A stretch of 64,000 bases of DNA, from contig NZ_CP108055.1 of assembly GCF_036174265.1 (NCBI RefSeq), positions 1,984,001-2,048,000 on the forward strand, given 5' to 3'. Under the pieces are notes generated by a model, which saw nothing but the letters and a program-made list of their open reading frames with translations, was not told the origin of the DNA and made no database searches. Source of the stretch: Streptomyces sp. NBC_00285. GTDB lineage: Bacteria > Actinomycetota > Actinomycetes > Streptomycetales > Streptomycetaceae. A program made the position numbers and the translations under genes. This document shows positions 18,300 to 27,442 of the stretch, one piece after another (position 1 is the stretch's first letter; each line of letters starts with the position of its first letter).

Positions 18300-19709
18300 C
18301 TAGACAGTTCCGCGCCCGCTGCCCAGTGAGAATGTGGTGATCACGGCGGCGTGGTCGGACGGCCAGTCGTTGTCCTCGACGTCCGGCCAGGTCCGCGGGG
18401 TGCCGCTGACGTACGTCCGCGAGTCGAGGACCGCGAGCCCCCGGTGCAGCACGAAGTCGATACGGTCCTGCGGCTCCGGGTGTGCGTGCACCGGCGACCA
18501 GGTGTGGCCCGGGTCCCGTACGGCATCGGGGCGGGCCTCGCGGAAGGAGTCCCCGAAACCGGCCTCCGCCGCCGCCTTGGTTACCGGCCATGCGACGTCC
18601 GGTGAGTCCAGGTGGGAGGGGCTGTTGAAGTCGCCGACGAGGACGACGGGTGTCGCGCCCCCGATCCGGCGCAGGGTGTCCCGCATCTGCCCGAGCCGTA
18701 CCTCCTCGTGGGCGAGCGGCTCGGACGCGTAGGGCCCGTACTGCTCGTAGTCGAGGTGGGCCGTCCAGACGTCGACCTCCTGGTCCTTCACGGCGATCCG
18801 GGCCCCGGCCGCCCCGTAGAAACCGACGTCCGGGTCACCGAGCGGGGCCGTGATCGGGAACCGGCTGATGACGCCGAGGTTCGATCCGGCGCTGTGGTGG
18901 TGCCAGCCGAGCGCCTCGGCGAGCTCGTGTGCGGCGGTGCCGTACGTCTCCTGGAGCCCGACCACGTCCACGTCGGCCTCGGTGATCACCTTGAGCTGCT
19001 TGGCCCGGTGGTCGTGGACCTTGGTGCCGCCGTACCAGAGGTTCCAGGTCATCACCCGCAGCCGGTGCGGCAGCAGGGCGCGCAGACGTGCCGGGGTGAC
19101 GCCTTCCAGGCCCGGCAGGACGGTGCGGCCCGGGGCCGGGTCGATGGGGGCCAGTGAGGGGACGGCGAGGACCGCGCATCCGGCCGCCTCGGCGGAGGCG
19201 ACGCCGGTCTCGGTGTCCTCGACGGCCACGCAGCTCGCCGGGTGCACGCCGAGGGCGCGGCAGGCGGCGAGGTAGGGGTCGGGGGCGGGCTTGGTGTGCT
19301 CGGTGTCGTCGGCGGTGACGGAGACGGCGAAGCGGCTCGCGCCGCCCAGGGCTTCGAGGACGGTGTCGGCGACGGAGCGGGGGGACGCCGTCACCAGGGC
19401 GGTGGGGACGCGCTCGTGGGCCAGGGCGTCGAGGAGTTCGAGCGCGCCGGGGCGGGGCACGACGCCGGTGCGGACGCGGTCCGCGAACTCCTGGTGGAGG
19501 TCGGCGGCGAGGCCCGCGGCCGGGGTGCCCGTGGCCGCGGCAAGCCAGGCGGCGGTGTACTCGACGGGACGGCCCAGTACCTGCGGCCGGTCCGCCTCGG
19601 TCAGGGGCCGCCCGGCGACCTGTTCCACCGCCTCCCACCACAGCCGCTCGGTGTCGACGAGCGTGCCGTCCATGTCGAACAGGACGGCCTGGAGAGGAAG
19701 TCGAGTCAC
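18300..19709 (-). CDS. Fusion of HAD phosphatase and EEP-family phosphodiesterase
   Basis: The protein is 469 aa with a GTG start. Residues 1-210 are a HAD hydrolase of the beta-phosphoglucomutase type: nucleophile motif FDMDGTLVD (D12, D14), motif II TAS (107-109), K140, and acidic motif VEDTETG (D165). Residues 218-462 are an endonuclease/exonuclease/phosphatase domain: N223 (TWNLWYGG), E254 (LQET), D360/N362 (GDFNSP), D415/D418 (DRIDF) and D452/H453 (SDH). All metal-site residues of both domains are present. There is no stop or frameshift between them. It ends an ABC import operon, 34 nt after the ATPase gene. A phosphodiester cut by the EEP half and then dephosphorylated by the HAD half is the simplest reading. 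Confidence 0.85.
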   Translation of the reverse strand: MTRLPLQAVLFDMDGTLVDTERLWWEAVEQVAGRPLTEADRPQVLGRPVEYTAAWLAAATGTPAAGLAADLHQEFADRVRTGVVPRPGALELLDALAHERVPTALVTASPRSVADTVLEALGGASRFAVSVTADDTEHTKPAPDPYLAACRALGVHPASCVAVEDTETGVASAEAAGCAVLAVPSLAPIDPAPGRTVLPGLEGVTPARLRALLPHRLRVMTWNLWYGGTKVHDHRAKQLKVITEADVDVVGLQETYGTAAHELAEALGWHHHSAGSNLGVISRFPITAPLGDPDVGFYGAAGARIAVKDQEVDVWTAHLDYEQYGPYASEPLAHEEVRLGQMRDTLRRIGGATPVVLVGDFNSPSHLDSPDVAWPVTKAAAEAGFGDSFREARPDAVRDPGHTWSPVHAHPEPQDRIDFVLHRGLAVLDSRTYVSGTPRTWPDVEDNDWPSDHAAVITTFSLGSGRGTV

Positions 19710-19743
19710 GGTTGTCTCTTTCGTGGGGGGATCTTCAAGGGGG

Positions 19744-20793
19744 TCAGCCGGCGCGTTCCGCCACCAGCACCGGCCGCTCGGGCAGCGACACGCTCACCGT
19801 GGTGCCGGCGGTGAGCCCGGCAGCCTCGTGCGCGGGCACGTCTGCCTTGACCCCGGTGCCGTCGGCGAGCAGGACGGTGACCCGGACGGCCGCGCCCAGG
19901 AAGGACGTGGCGACCACGCGCGACTTCCCGTCGGCCTCGGCGCGTACCCGCACGGCCTCCGGCCGCACCAGCACGTCGACCTCGGTCGCGGTCGGCACCG
20001 GGCCGTCGACCGGCAGCCGCTGCCCGAGCACGTCGACGGTGCCCTGGGCGAGCCGCCCCGGGATCCGGCTCATCGTGCCGACGAACTCGGCGACGAAGGC
20101 GGTGGCGGGACGGCCGTACAACTCGCTCGGCGCCGCGCACTGTTCGAGTTTCCCGGCGTGCATCACGGCGACCCGGTCGGCCATGGACAGGGCCTCCTCC
20201 TGGTCATGGGTGACGAACAGCGTGGTGATGCCGAGCTCCTGCTGGAGGCGGCGGATCTCCTCGCGGAGGCTGAGCCGCACCTTGGCGTCGAGGGCCGACA
20301 GGGGCTCGTCGAGCAGCAGGACACGCGGTCGCAGGGCGAGCGCGCGGGCCAGCGCGACCCGCTGCTGCTGGCCGCCGGAGAGCTGGTGCGGGAACTGCCC
20401 GCCCTTGTCGGCGAGCCCGACCAGTTCCAGCAACTCGGCTGCCCGGGAACGCCGTTCGGCTGTTCGGACCTTGCGCATCCGCAGCCCGAAGGCGACGTTG
20501 TCGAGCGCGTCGAGGTGCGGGAAGAGGCTGTACGACTGGAAGACCATCCCGGCGTCCCGGCGGTGGGCCGGTACCCGGGTCACGTCCTCGCCGTCCACCA
20601 GCACCTCGCCGGAGTTCGGGTGTTCGAACCCGGCGAGCATCCTGAGCGCGGTGGTCTTGCCGCAGCCGGACGGGCCGAGCAGGGCGAGCAGTTCACCGGG
20701 CCGGGCGGTCAGGTCGAGGCCGTCGAGGGCGACGGTGGGCCCGAACTCCCGCCTGAGTCCACGGAATTCGACAGTTGCGGCTGTTTCAGGCAT
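19744..20793 (-). CDS. ABC importer ATP-binding protein
   Basis: The protein is 349 aa. It has Walker A GPSGCGKTT near residue 39, the Q-loop, signature LSGGQQQRVALARAL near 136, Walker B VLLLDEPLSALD near 157 and a C-terminal TOBE-type domain (about 265-340). The architecture is that of the PotA/FbpC/PhnT group, which drives Fe3+, polyamine and 2-aminoethylphosphonate importers. It starts 3 nt after the stop of the permease gene, so translation is probably coupled. Confidence 0.88.
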   Translation of the reverse strand: MPETAATVEFRGLRREFGPTVALDGLDLTARPGELLALLGPSGCGKTTALRMLAGFEHPNSGEVLVDGEDVTRVPAHRRDAGMVFQSYSLFPHLDALDNVAFGLRMRKVRTAERRSRAAELLELVGLADKGGQFPHQLSGGQQQRVALARALALRPRVLLLDEPLSALDAKVRLSLREEIRRLQQELGITTLFVTHDQEEALSMADRVAVMHAGKLEQCAAPSELYGRPATAFVAEFVGTMSRIPGRLAQGTVDVLGQRLPVDGPVPTATEVDVLVRPEAVRVRAEADGKSRVVATSFLGAAVRVTVLLADGTGVKADVPAHEAAGLTAGTTVSVSLPERPVLVAERAG

Positions 20794-20796
20794 GGG

Positions 20797-21609
20797 TCAT
20801 CCCCGGGAGGTAGTACGGGTACGGCCGCCGAAGCCGGCCAGCACGAGGAGCAGCGCCCACGTCACGAGCAGGCTGAGCACGGACACGGCGACGGACAACT
20901 GGGCCTGCGAGCCGCTGACGTTGACGATCCACACCGCGAAGGGCTGGAAGCCCAGCAGCTGGGCCACGGTGAACTCGCCGAGGACCAGGGCCAGTGTGAG
21001 GAAGGAGGCGTTGAGCAGGGCGCCGCGCAGATTGGGCAGTACGGCCCCGACGAGGGCCTGCAGCCAGCCGGCACCGCAGCTGCGGGCGGCCTCGACGAGG
21101 GTGCGGACGTCGACGGCGCGCAGTCCGGCGTCCAGTGCCCGGTAGACGAACGGCAGCGCCATCACGACGTAGGCCAGGACCAGGACGAACGGGAAGCCGG
21201 GGTTCTGGATCGCCACGAAGGTCTCGAACAGCGGGGTGCGCGAGAGGTGTTCGGGTCCCCACTTGAGGACGGTGCCGATGCCGGCGACGAACGCGATCGG
21301 CGGGACGACCAGCGGCAGTGAGCACACCACCTCGACGACCGGCCTGAGCCGGGGCGCGCCGAGCCGCAGCGCGACCATGGCGGGCACCATCAGCAGCAGG
21401 ACGACCACGATGGTGGCGAGGGCCAGCTCCAGCGAGAGCAGCAGACTGGAGACGAAGCCGTCGGTGGAGACGATCTGGGTGTACGCGTCGAAGGTGATGC
21501 CCTCGCCGGGCACGTCGACGGTGAAGACGACGGACGCGGCCAGCGGCACCAGGAAGTACAGTCCGGCGAGGGCGAGCACGCCCCACCGCCACAGGTTCAG
21601 GCGAGCCAT
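20797..21609 (-). CDS. ABC importer permease, second subunit
   Basis: The protein is 270 aa from ATG 21609, with six hydrophobic segments and the permease loop motif EAARSCGAGWLQALVGAVLPNL near residue 178. It belongs to the PotC/PhnV-type permeases. The gene overlaps the first permease gene by 13 bp, which sets the start; the longer open frame beyond is a shadow. It forms the channel with its partner. Confidence 0.85.
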   Translation of the reverse strand: MARLNLWRWGVLALAGLYFLVPLAASVVFTVDVPGEGITFDAYTQIVSTDGFVSSLLLSLELALATIVVVLLLMVPAMVALRLGAPRLRPVVEVVCSLPLVVPPIAFVAGIGTVLKWGPEHLSRTPLFETFVAIQNPGFPFVLVLAYVVMALPFVYRALDAGLRAVDVRTLVEAARSCGAGWLQALVGAVLPNLRGALLNASFLTLALVLGEFTVAQLLGFQPFAVWIVNVSGSQAQLSVAVSVLSLLVTWALLLVLAGFGGRTRTTSRG

Positions 21610-22496
21610 CGCGCACTCCTCCGCTGCAGGGGCAGGTACACGGCCATGACCAGGCCCGCGACCAGGACCATGTCGAGGCTGAGGGCGAGGGCGACGTTCT
21701 CCTGGCCGACGAGCACGTTGCCGGAGATGGCGTCGGCGATCTGCAGGGTCACCAGCGGGATCGAGCTGCCCACCATCGCGGCGGCGGTGGCGTACGCGGC
21801 GAAGGCGCTGCCGAAGAGCAGCACGAATCCGCCGAGCAGCGTGGGCAGCAGGACGGGCAGGGCGACGAAACGCCAGTACTGCGCGACCGTCGCCCCGTTG
21901 TTCTGCGCGGCCTCGCGCCACTGGGTGCGCAGCCCGTCGAGGGCGGGGGTGATGGTGAGCACCATCAGGGGGATCAGGAAGTACAGGTAGACGACGACCA
22001 GTCCCCAGAAGCTGTAGAGGTTCCAGCCGTGGTCCGTGAGGTCCAGGTGCTTGGTCAGCACACCGGCGTTGCCGAGGGTGGCGACGAAGGCGAAGGCCAG
22101 CGGGACGCCGCCGAAGTTGGCGAGCACCCCGGACGCGGTGAGCACGGCCTCCCGCAGCGCGCGGAACCGGGAGCTCACCACGGCCTGGGCGAGCGGCAGT
22201 CCGACGAGGGTCCCGAGGGCGGCGGACACGGCCGACAGCTTCACGCTGCCGAGCAGTGCGGTGAGATACGCGCCCTTGAGGGAGGCCGTCAGGTTGTCGA
22301 CCGTGTACGAAGTCGCCCCGGTTGCCGGGTTCTTGGCGGTGAACGCGCCGTTCAGCATGGCGGCTGCGGGCAGCCCGAAGGCGACCGCCACGAACGCGAG
22401 CAGCGGCACGACGGCGACCCAGCCGAGGGCACGGCGCCGCCGCTTCACCGGAGCGGCGGCCGCCGTGTCGTCGGCCCGTGGGAGGGTGGCTGTCAT
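21597..22496 (-). CDS. ABC importer permease, first subunit
   Basis: The protein is 299 aa with six main hydrophobic segments and the coupling loop EAAQNNGATVAQYWRFVALPVL near residue 198. The long first periplasmic loop (about 45-75) is usual for PotB/PhnU-type permeases. Its ATG overlaps the binding-protein stop by 4 bp (ATGA), so this is one coupled operon. Confidence 0.85.
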   Translation of the reverse strand: MTATLPRADDTAAAAPVKRRRRALGWVAVVPLLAFVAVAFGLPAAAMLNGAFTAKNPATGATSYTVDNLTASLKGAYLTALLGSVKLSAVSAALGTLVGLPLAQAVVSSRFRALREAVLTASGVLANFGGVPLAFAFVATLGNAGVLTKHLDLTDHGWNLYSFWGLVVVYLYFLIPLMVLTITPALDGLRTQWREAAQNNGATVAQYWRFVALPVLLPTLLGGFVLLFGSAFAAYATAAAMVGSSIPLVTLQIADAISGNVLVGQENVALALSLDMVLVAGLVMAVYLPLQRRSARWLA

Positions 22497-23638
22497 CCGG
22501 AGACGGCCTTCGCCCAGCCCTCACCGAGCACCGTCTTGGCCTTGCTCTGCTGGGCCTCGGTCGGGAAGGACGGGGTGCCGGAGACCGCGGGCAGCTTGGC
22601 GGCGGCCGTCTTGTCGAGGGTGCCGGCCTTCTCCATGGCGGTCATCAGGACCGGGCGGGCGTATCCCTTGAGCCACAGGTTCTGGCCCTCGGCGCTGTAG
22701 AGGTACTCCTGCCACAGGCGGGCGGCCGCCGGGTGCGGGGCGTCCTTGTTGACGGCCTGGGAGTAGTACTGCGAGAACTGGCCGTCGCTGGGCACCGACA
22801 CCTTCCAGTCGACGCCCTTGGACTTGAACTCGTCGGCGTACCCGGCGTTCAGGTAGTCCCAGTCGATGCTGATCGGCGTCTCGCCCTTCTCGACGGTGGC
22901 CGGGGTCGACTCGACGGGCGTGTAGTTGCCGTTCTTCTTCAGCTTGGCGAAGAAGTCGAGGCCGGGCTGGATGTCGTCGAAGGAGCCGCCGTCGGCGAGT
23001 GCGGCCGCGTAGACGCCGCCGAAGGCCGAACCGGACTTGGTGGGGTTGCCGTTGAGGGCGACCTGACCCTTGTACTGCGGCTTGAGCAGGTCCGCGAAGG
23101 TCGTCGGACAGGTCTTGACCCGCTTGGCGTCGCAGCCGATGGAGATGTAGCCGCCGTAGTCGTTGTACCAGCGGGCCTGCGGGTCCTTCTGGCCGGTGGG
23201 TATGTCGCCGTACGACGCCACCTTGTACGGAGCGAGCAGGCCCTGCTGGGCCGCGCTGAGCGCGAAGGAGCTGCCGAGGTCGAGGACGTCGGGGGCGCGG
23301 GTCTGGCCCTTGCGGGAGGTGACGGCGTTGATCTCGTCCTGGCTGGTGCCGTCGGGGTTCTCGACGGAGATCTTGATGCCGTACTTCTTCTGGAAGCCGT
23401 CGATGAGCGCGCCGTAGTTGGCCCAGTCGCGGGGCAGCGCGATGGCGTTGAGCGTGCCTTCCTTCTTCGCCGCGGCGACCAGCTTGTCCATACCGCCGAA
23501 GTCGGCGGCGGAGGTCGTGGTGGCGGCGTTCTTGCCGTCGGCGGTGGTCGACGAGGTGTCGGGGGCGGCGCCACAAGCGCTCAGGGTGAGGGCGGCGAGG
23601 ACGCCGAGGGCGGCGGTTCTCGGAAGGGACACGGTCAC
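22493..23638 (-). CDS. ABC importer solute-binding lipoprotein
   Basis: The protein is 381 aa from GTG 23638, which has GGAGAA 5 nt upstream; the GTG at 23632 is less well placed. It has a lipoprotein signal with lipobox LSAC near residue 20 and then a type-2 periplasmic binding fold of the PotD/FbpA/PhnS group. It is first in the operon and therefore specifies the substrate. Together with the terminal phosphodiesterase-phosphatase fusion, this suggests an organophosphate ligand, although iron or polyamine binders have the same fold. Confidence 0.87.
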   Translation of the reverse strand: MTVSLPRTAALGVLAALTLSACGAAPDTSSTTADGKNAATTTSAADFGGMDKLVAAAKKEGTLNAIALPRDWANYGALIDGFQKKYGIKISVENPDGTSQDEINAVTSRKGQTRAPDVLDLGSSFALSAAQQGLLAPYKVASYGDIPTGQKDPQARWYNDYGGYISIGCDAKRVKTCPTTFADLLKPQYKGQVALNGNPTKSGSAFGGVYAAALADGGSFDDIQPGLDFFAKLKKNGNYTPVESTPATVEKGETPISIDWDYLNAGYADEFKSKGVDWKVSVPSDGQFSQYYSQAVNKDAPHPAAARLWQEYLYSAEGQNLWLKGYARPVLMTAMEKAGTLDKTAAAKLPAVSGTPSFPTEAQQSKAKTVLGEGWAKAVSG

Positions 23639-23683
23639 GGCTTCTCCAGGGGACGCGCGAGGGTGCAGGAGCCAAAGGGAGGG

Positions 23684-23701
23684 AACTTGTCTGAACAAGT
23701 T
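23684..23701. promoter_or_regulatory. Candidate GntR/HutC-type operator
   Basis: AACTTGTCTGAACAAGTT is an inverted repeat with 7-bp perfect arms around CTGA. It has the layout of HutC-subfamily operators (TTGTCT/AGACAA-like). It lies 45 nt upstream of the binding-protein start and faces the divergent UTRA regulator, so it probably represses the import operon. Confidence 0.6.
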
Positions 23702-23852
23702 GGCCCCAGTAAGGCTGCCGCTGGTGTCCGCCCGGTAAACACTGGAGAAACGTTGACCCCTTAATTTCCGCACATTGCGGACCTTTCCTGCGCCCCGGGG
23801 AAGTCGACTACGCTGGTCACGCTGTGCACAGTGATCGACCCGGAGGGAAAGC

Positions 23853-24593
23853 ATGGCGGCGCGACACGAGGAGATCGCCGACGAACTGCGCCGGGCGATC
23901 GACCGCGAGGAGTACACCGTCGGCAGTCTGCTGCCCGCCGAGACGGAGCTGGCCGCGCAGTACGGCGTCTCGCGCGGGACGGTCCGTCAGGCGGTCGCGA
24001 CACTGACGGCCGAGGGACTCATCGGCTCCCGCCAGGGTGCCCGCCGCGTGGTCCTCGCCAGCCGCCGCAGCCAGAGCTTCTCCGAACTGCGGAGCTTCGC
24101 CGAGTGGGCGCGGGCGATGGGCCGCGAGGCAACCGGACGGGTCGTCACCCAGGAGTACCGTCCGGCCATGAAAGAGGACTCGATACGCCTCCAACTGAGC
24201 GTCGGCACACCGGTGTTGCACGTCCTGCGGGTCCGCGGCCTGGACGGCGAACCGGTGTTGCTGGAGCGGACGGTGTACGCCGACTGGATCTCCCCGACCG
24301 TCGAGGCGATCGAGCCGGAGTGCCCTTCGGTCACCCAACGCCTGTACGACGACACGGGGTTGGTGTTCGCCTATGGTGAGCACGTCATCGACGCGGTGGC
24401 GGCCGGCGCACGGGACGCGGAGCTGCTCGACGTCCGCCGGACCAGTCCGCTGCTGCGGGTGCGGCGGGTGACGACGACGCGGGAGGGACGGCCGGTGGAG
24501 TGGTCGGACGACCGGTATCGCTCGGATGCGGTGAGCTTCAGTGTGCACAACTCGATAGGGAACAACGCCTTGGCCCGCAAGACCGCGGAGTAG
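23853..24593 (+). CDS. GntR-family (HutC/UTRA) regulator
   Basis: The protein is 246 aa. It has an N-terminal winged helix (about 5-70, PAETELAAQYGVSRGTVRQAVATL) and a UTRA ligand-binding domain (about 85-235). This is the family of PhnF/PhnR, DasR and HutC, which sense small polar ligands such as phosphonates, amino sugars or urocanate. It is transcribed away from the ABC importer operon across a 214-bp gap holding the inverted repeat at 23684, so it is very probably the local regulator. The ATG has GGAGGG 7 nt upstream. Confidence 0.88.
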   Translation: MAARHEEIADELRRAIDREEYTVGSLLPAETELAAQYGVSRGTVRQAVATLTAEGLIGSRQGARRVVLASRRSQSFSELRSFAEWARAMGREATGRVVTQEYRPAMKEDSIRLQLSVGTPVLHVLRVRGLDGEPVLLERTVYADWISPTVEAIEPECPSVTQRLYDDTGLVFAYGEHVIDAVAAGARDAELLDVRRTSPLLRVRRVTTTREGRPVEWSDDRYRSDAVSFSVHNSIGNNALARKTAE

Positions 24594-24620
24594 GGCTCGG
24601 CGCACCGTGAGGAGGCCTGG

Positions 24621-25079
24621 ATGGACATCGCCGCGTTGCCCCTGGTCGACGAGCACACCACGGACGTCGCGGCCGAGGCCGTAGCCGTCTGGCGCGCGCT
24701 CGGCGAGACCCTGGACCGCTCCTTCGGCCACCCCCGCTCCGGGCGCTACGCAACTCTCGTCGGCGTCGCCGACCGCACGGCGTCCGGGCCCCGGCCCCTC
24801 GCCGAGGGTTCGGTCCTCCCCGGCTTCCGGGTGGCCCGCGCGACGCCGGGCCGGGAGCTCGTCCTCGTCGGCCGACACCACTTCTCCACGTACGCCCTGG
24901 TCTTCCGGCTGGACGGGACCGGCGGCGGCCGTGTCCGGCTGCAGGCCGAGACCCGCGCCAGGTTTCCCGGCCCCCTCGGAGCCCTCTACCGGCTGCTGGT
25001 CATCTCCTCGGGCGCACACGCCCTGCTCACCGGGCGGCTGCTGGCGGCGATCGGGCGCCGGGCCGAACAGCTCAGGTAG
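24621..25079 (+). CDS. Hypothetical protein, possible lipid/START-like fold
   Basis: The protein is 152 aa, 27 nt after the UTRA regulator and on the same strand. It has no signal peptide or long membrane segment. The middle contains strand-rich stretches (RELVLVGRHHFSTYALVFRLD, then GGRVRLQAETRARFPG) followed by an amphipathic helix, a pattern reminiscent of DUF2867/SRPBCC-like proteins, but I do not recognise it firmly. Its 3' end overlaps the Lrp gene by 8 bp. Confidence 0.55.
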   Translation: MDIAALPLVDEHTTDVAAEAVAVWRALGETLDRSFGHPRSGRYATLVGVADRTASGPRPLAEGSVLPGFRVARATPGRELVLVGRHHFSTYALVFRLDGTGGGRVRLQAETRARFPGPLGALYRLLVISSGAHALLTGRLLAAIGRRAEQLR

Positions 25080-25524
25080 GCGGCCCTGACGAGAACCTGC
25101 GCAGCAGCGGTGACAGCACCAGGACCGACTTGGTGCGCTCCACGAAGGGCTCGCCCGCGATCCGTTCCAGCACCCGCTCGAAGTGCCGCATGTCGGAGGC
25201 GAAGACCTGGACGACCGCGTCGGCCTCGCCGGTGACGGTGGAGGCGGCCACGACCTCCTGGTAGCGCTCCAGACCGCGCTGGATGGTCTCCGGGGAGGTG
25301 TTGCGCCGGCAGTAGATCTCGACGAATCCCTCGGTCTCCCAGCCGAGGGCCGCCGGGTCCACTCGCACGGTGAATCCGGTGATGGCGCCGGTGGCGCGCA
25401 GCCGGTCCACGCGCCGCTTCACGGCGGGCGCGGACAGACCGACGATCTGCCCGATGTCCGCGTAGGAGCGGCGGGCATCCTCGGCGAGGGCGTGCACGAT
25501 GCGTTCGTCGAGATCGTTCAGCAC
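25072..25524 (-). CDS. Lrp/AsnC-family transcriptional regulator
   Basis: The protein is 150 aa from GTG 25524. An AsnC-type helix-turn-helix (about 3-60, SYADIGQIVGLSAPAVKRRVDRL) precedes an Lrp ligand-sensing domain (about 70-140), with GEADAVVQVFASDM matching the effector-binding region. Lrp proteins bind amino acids and form octamers. The gene adjoins the remnant of an amino-acid permease (25535-25651), which may once have been its target. Confidence 0.85.
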   Translation of the reverse strand: MLNDLDERIVHALAEDARRSYADIGQIVGLSAPAVKRRVDRLRATGAITGFTVRVDPAALGWETEGFVEIYCRRNTSPETIQRGLERYQEVVAASTVTGEADAVVQVFASDMRHFERVLERIAGEPFVERTKSVLVLSPLLRRFSSGPPT

Positions 25525-25534
25525 GGTGGGTCGA

Positions 25535-25651
25535 TCAGCTTTCGGGTGGTGCGGGTCGGGACCGGCGATGGCCGTAACCGAAGTAGAACACGAGCCCGAC
25601 GGCCATCCGGACCCCGAAGACCACCCAGGTGACGGTGGACGGATTGCCCAT
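25535..25651 (-). pseudogene. C-terminal remnant of an APC-family amino-acid permease
   Basis: The last 38 codons read as one hydrophobic segment ending FGVRMAVGLVFYFGYGHRRSR. That ending is characteristic of cationic-amino-acid-type APC permeases (final helix plus FxYGxRHSR tail). No more of a permease can be read upstream, so this is the 3' stub of a deleted gene. It sits immediately upstream of the Lrp gene. Confidence 0.5.
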
Positions 25652-25732
25652 CGTCCGGACGCGGAGGCCGGGGCCCAACGGGGGCCGCGCCGGTGATGTC
25701 CGTGCGCCGACCGTGGACGCCCGCACACGCGA

Positions 25733-25762
25733 ACGGCCCCCGAAACCTCCGGCGGGGGCCGT
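25733..25762 (-). terminator. Terminator of guaB1
   Basis: A 10-bp perfect stem, ACGGCCCCCG at 25733-25742 and CGGGGGCCGT at 25753-25762, with a 10-nt loop, 11 nt past the guaB1 stop. Confidence 0.7.
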
Positions 25763-25772
25763 CCCCGGGAGC

Positions 25773-27386
<1,614 letters not shown>

Positions 27387-27442
27387 TCACCCGTGGTCCA
27401 CCGGAGGGCAACCTTCTGGGTGTCTCGGGCATCAAAACGTTC

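Noticed and set aside
18300..19709. Two separate genes mis-joined by a sequencing error
   Set aside because: The frame is continuous, with no stop or frameshift between domains and a normal linker (about 195-217). No ribosome site plus start fits a separate EEP gene, so a true fusion is more likely.
19291..21321. Plus-strand open frame of 676 codons
   Set aside because: It is antisense to the fusion enzyme, ABC ATPase and permease genes. Composition is Gly/Glu/Gln-rich shadow.
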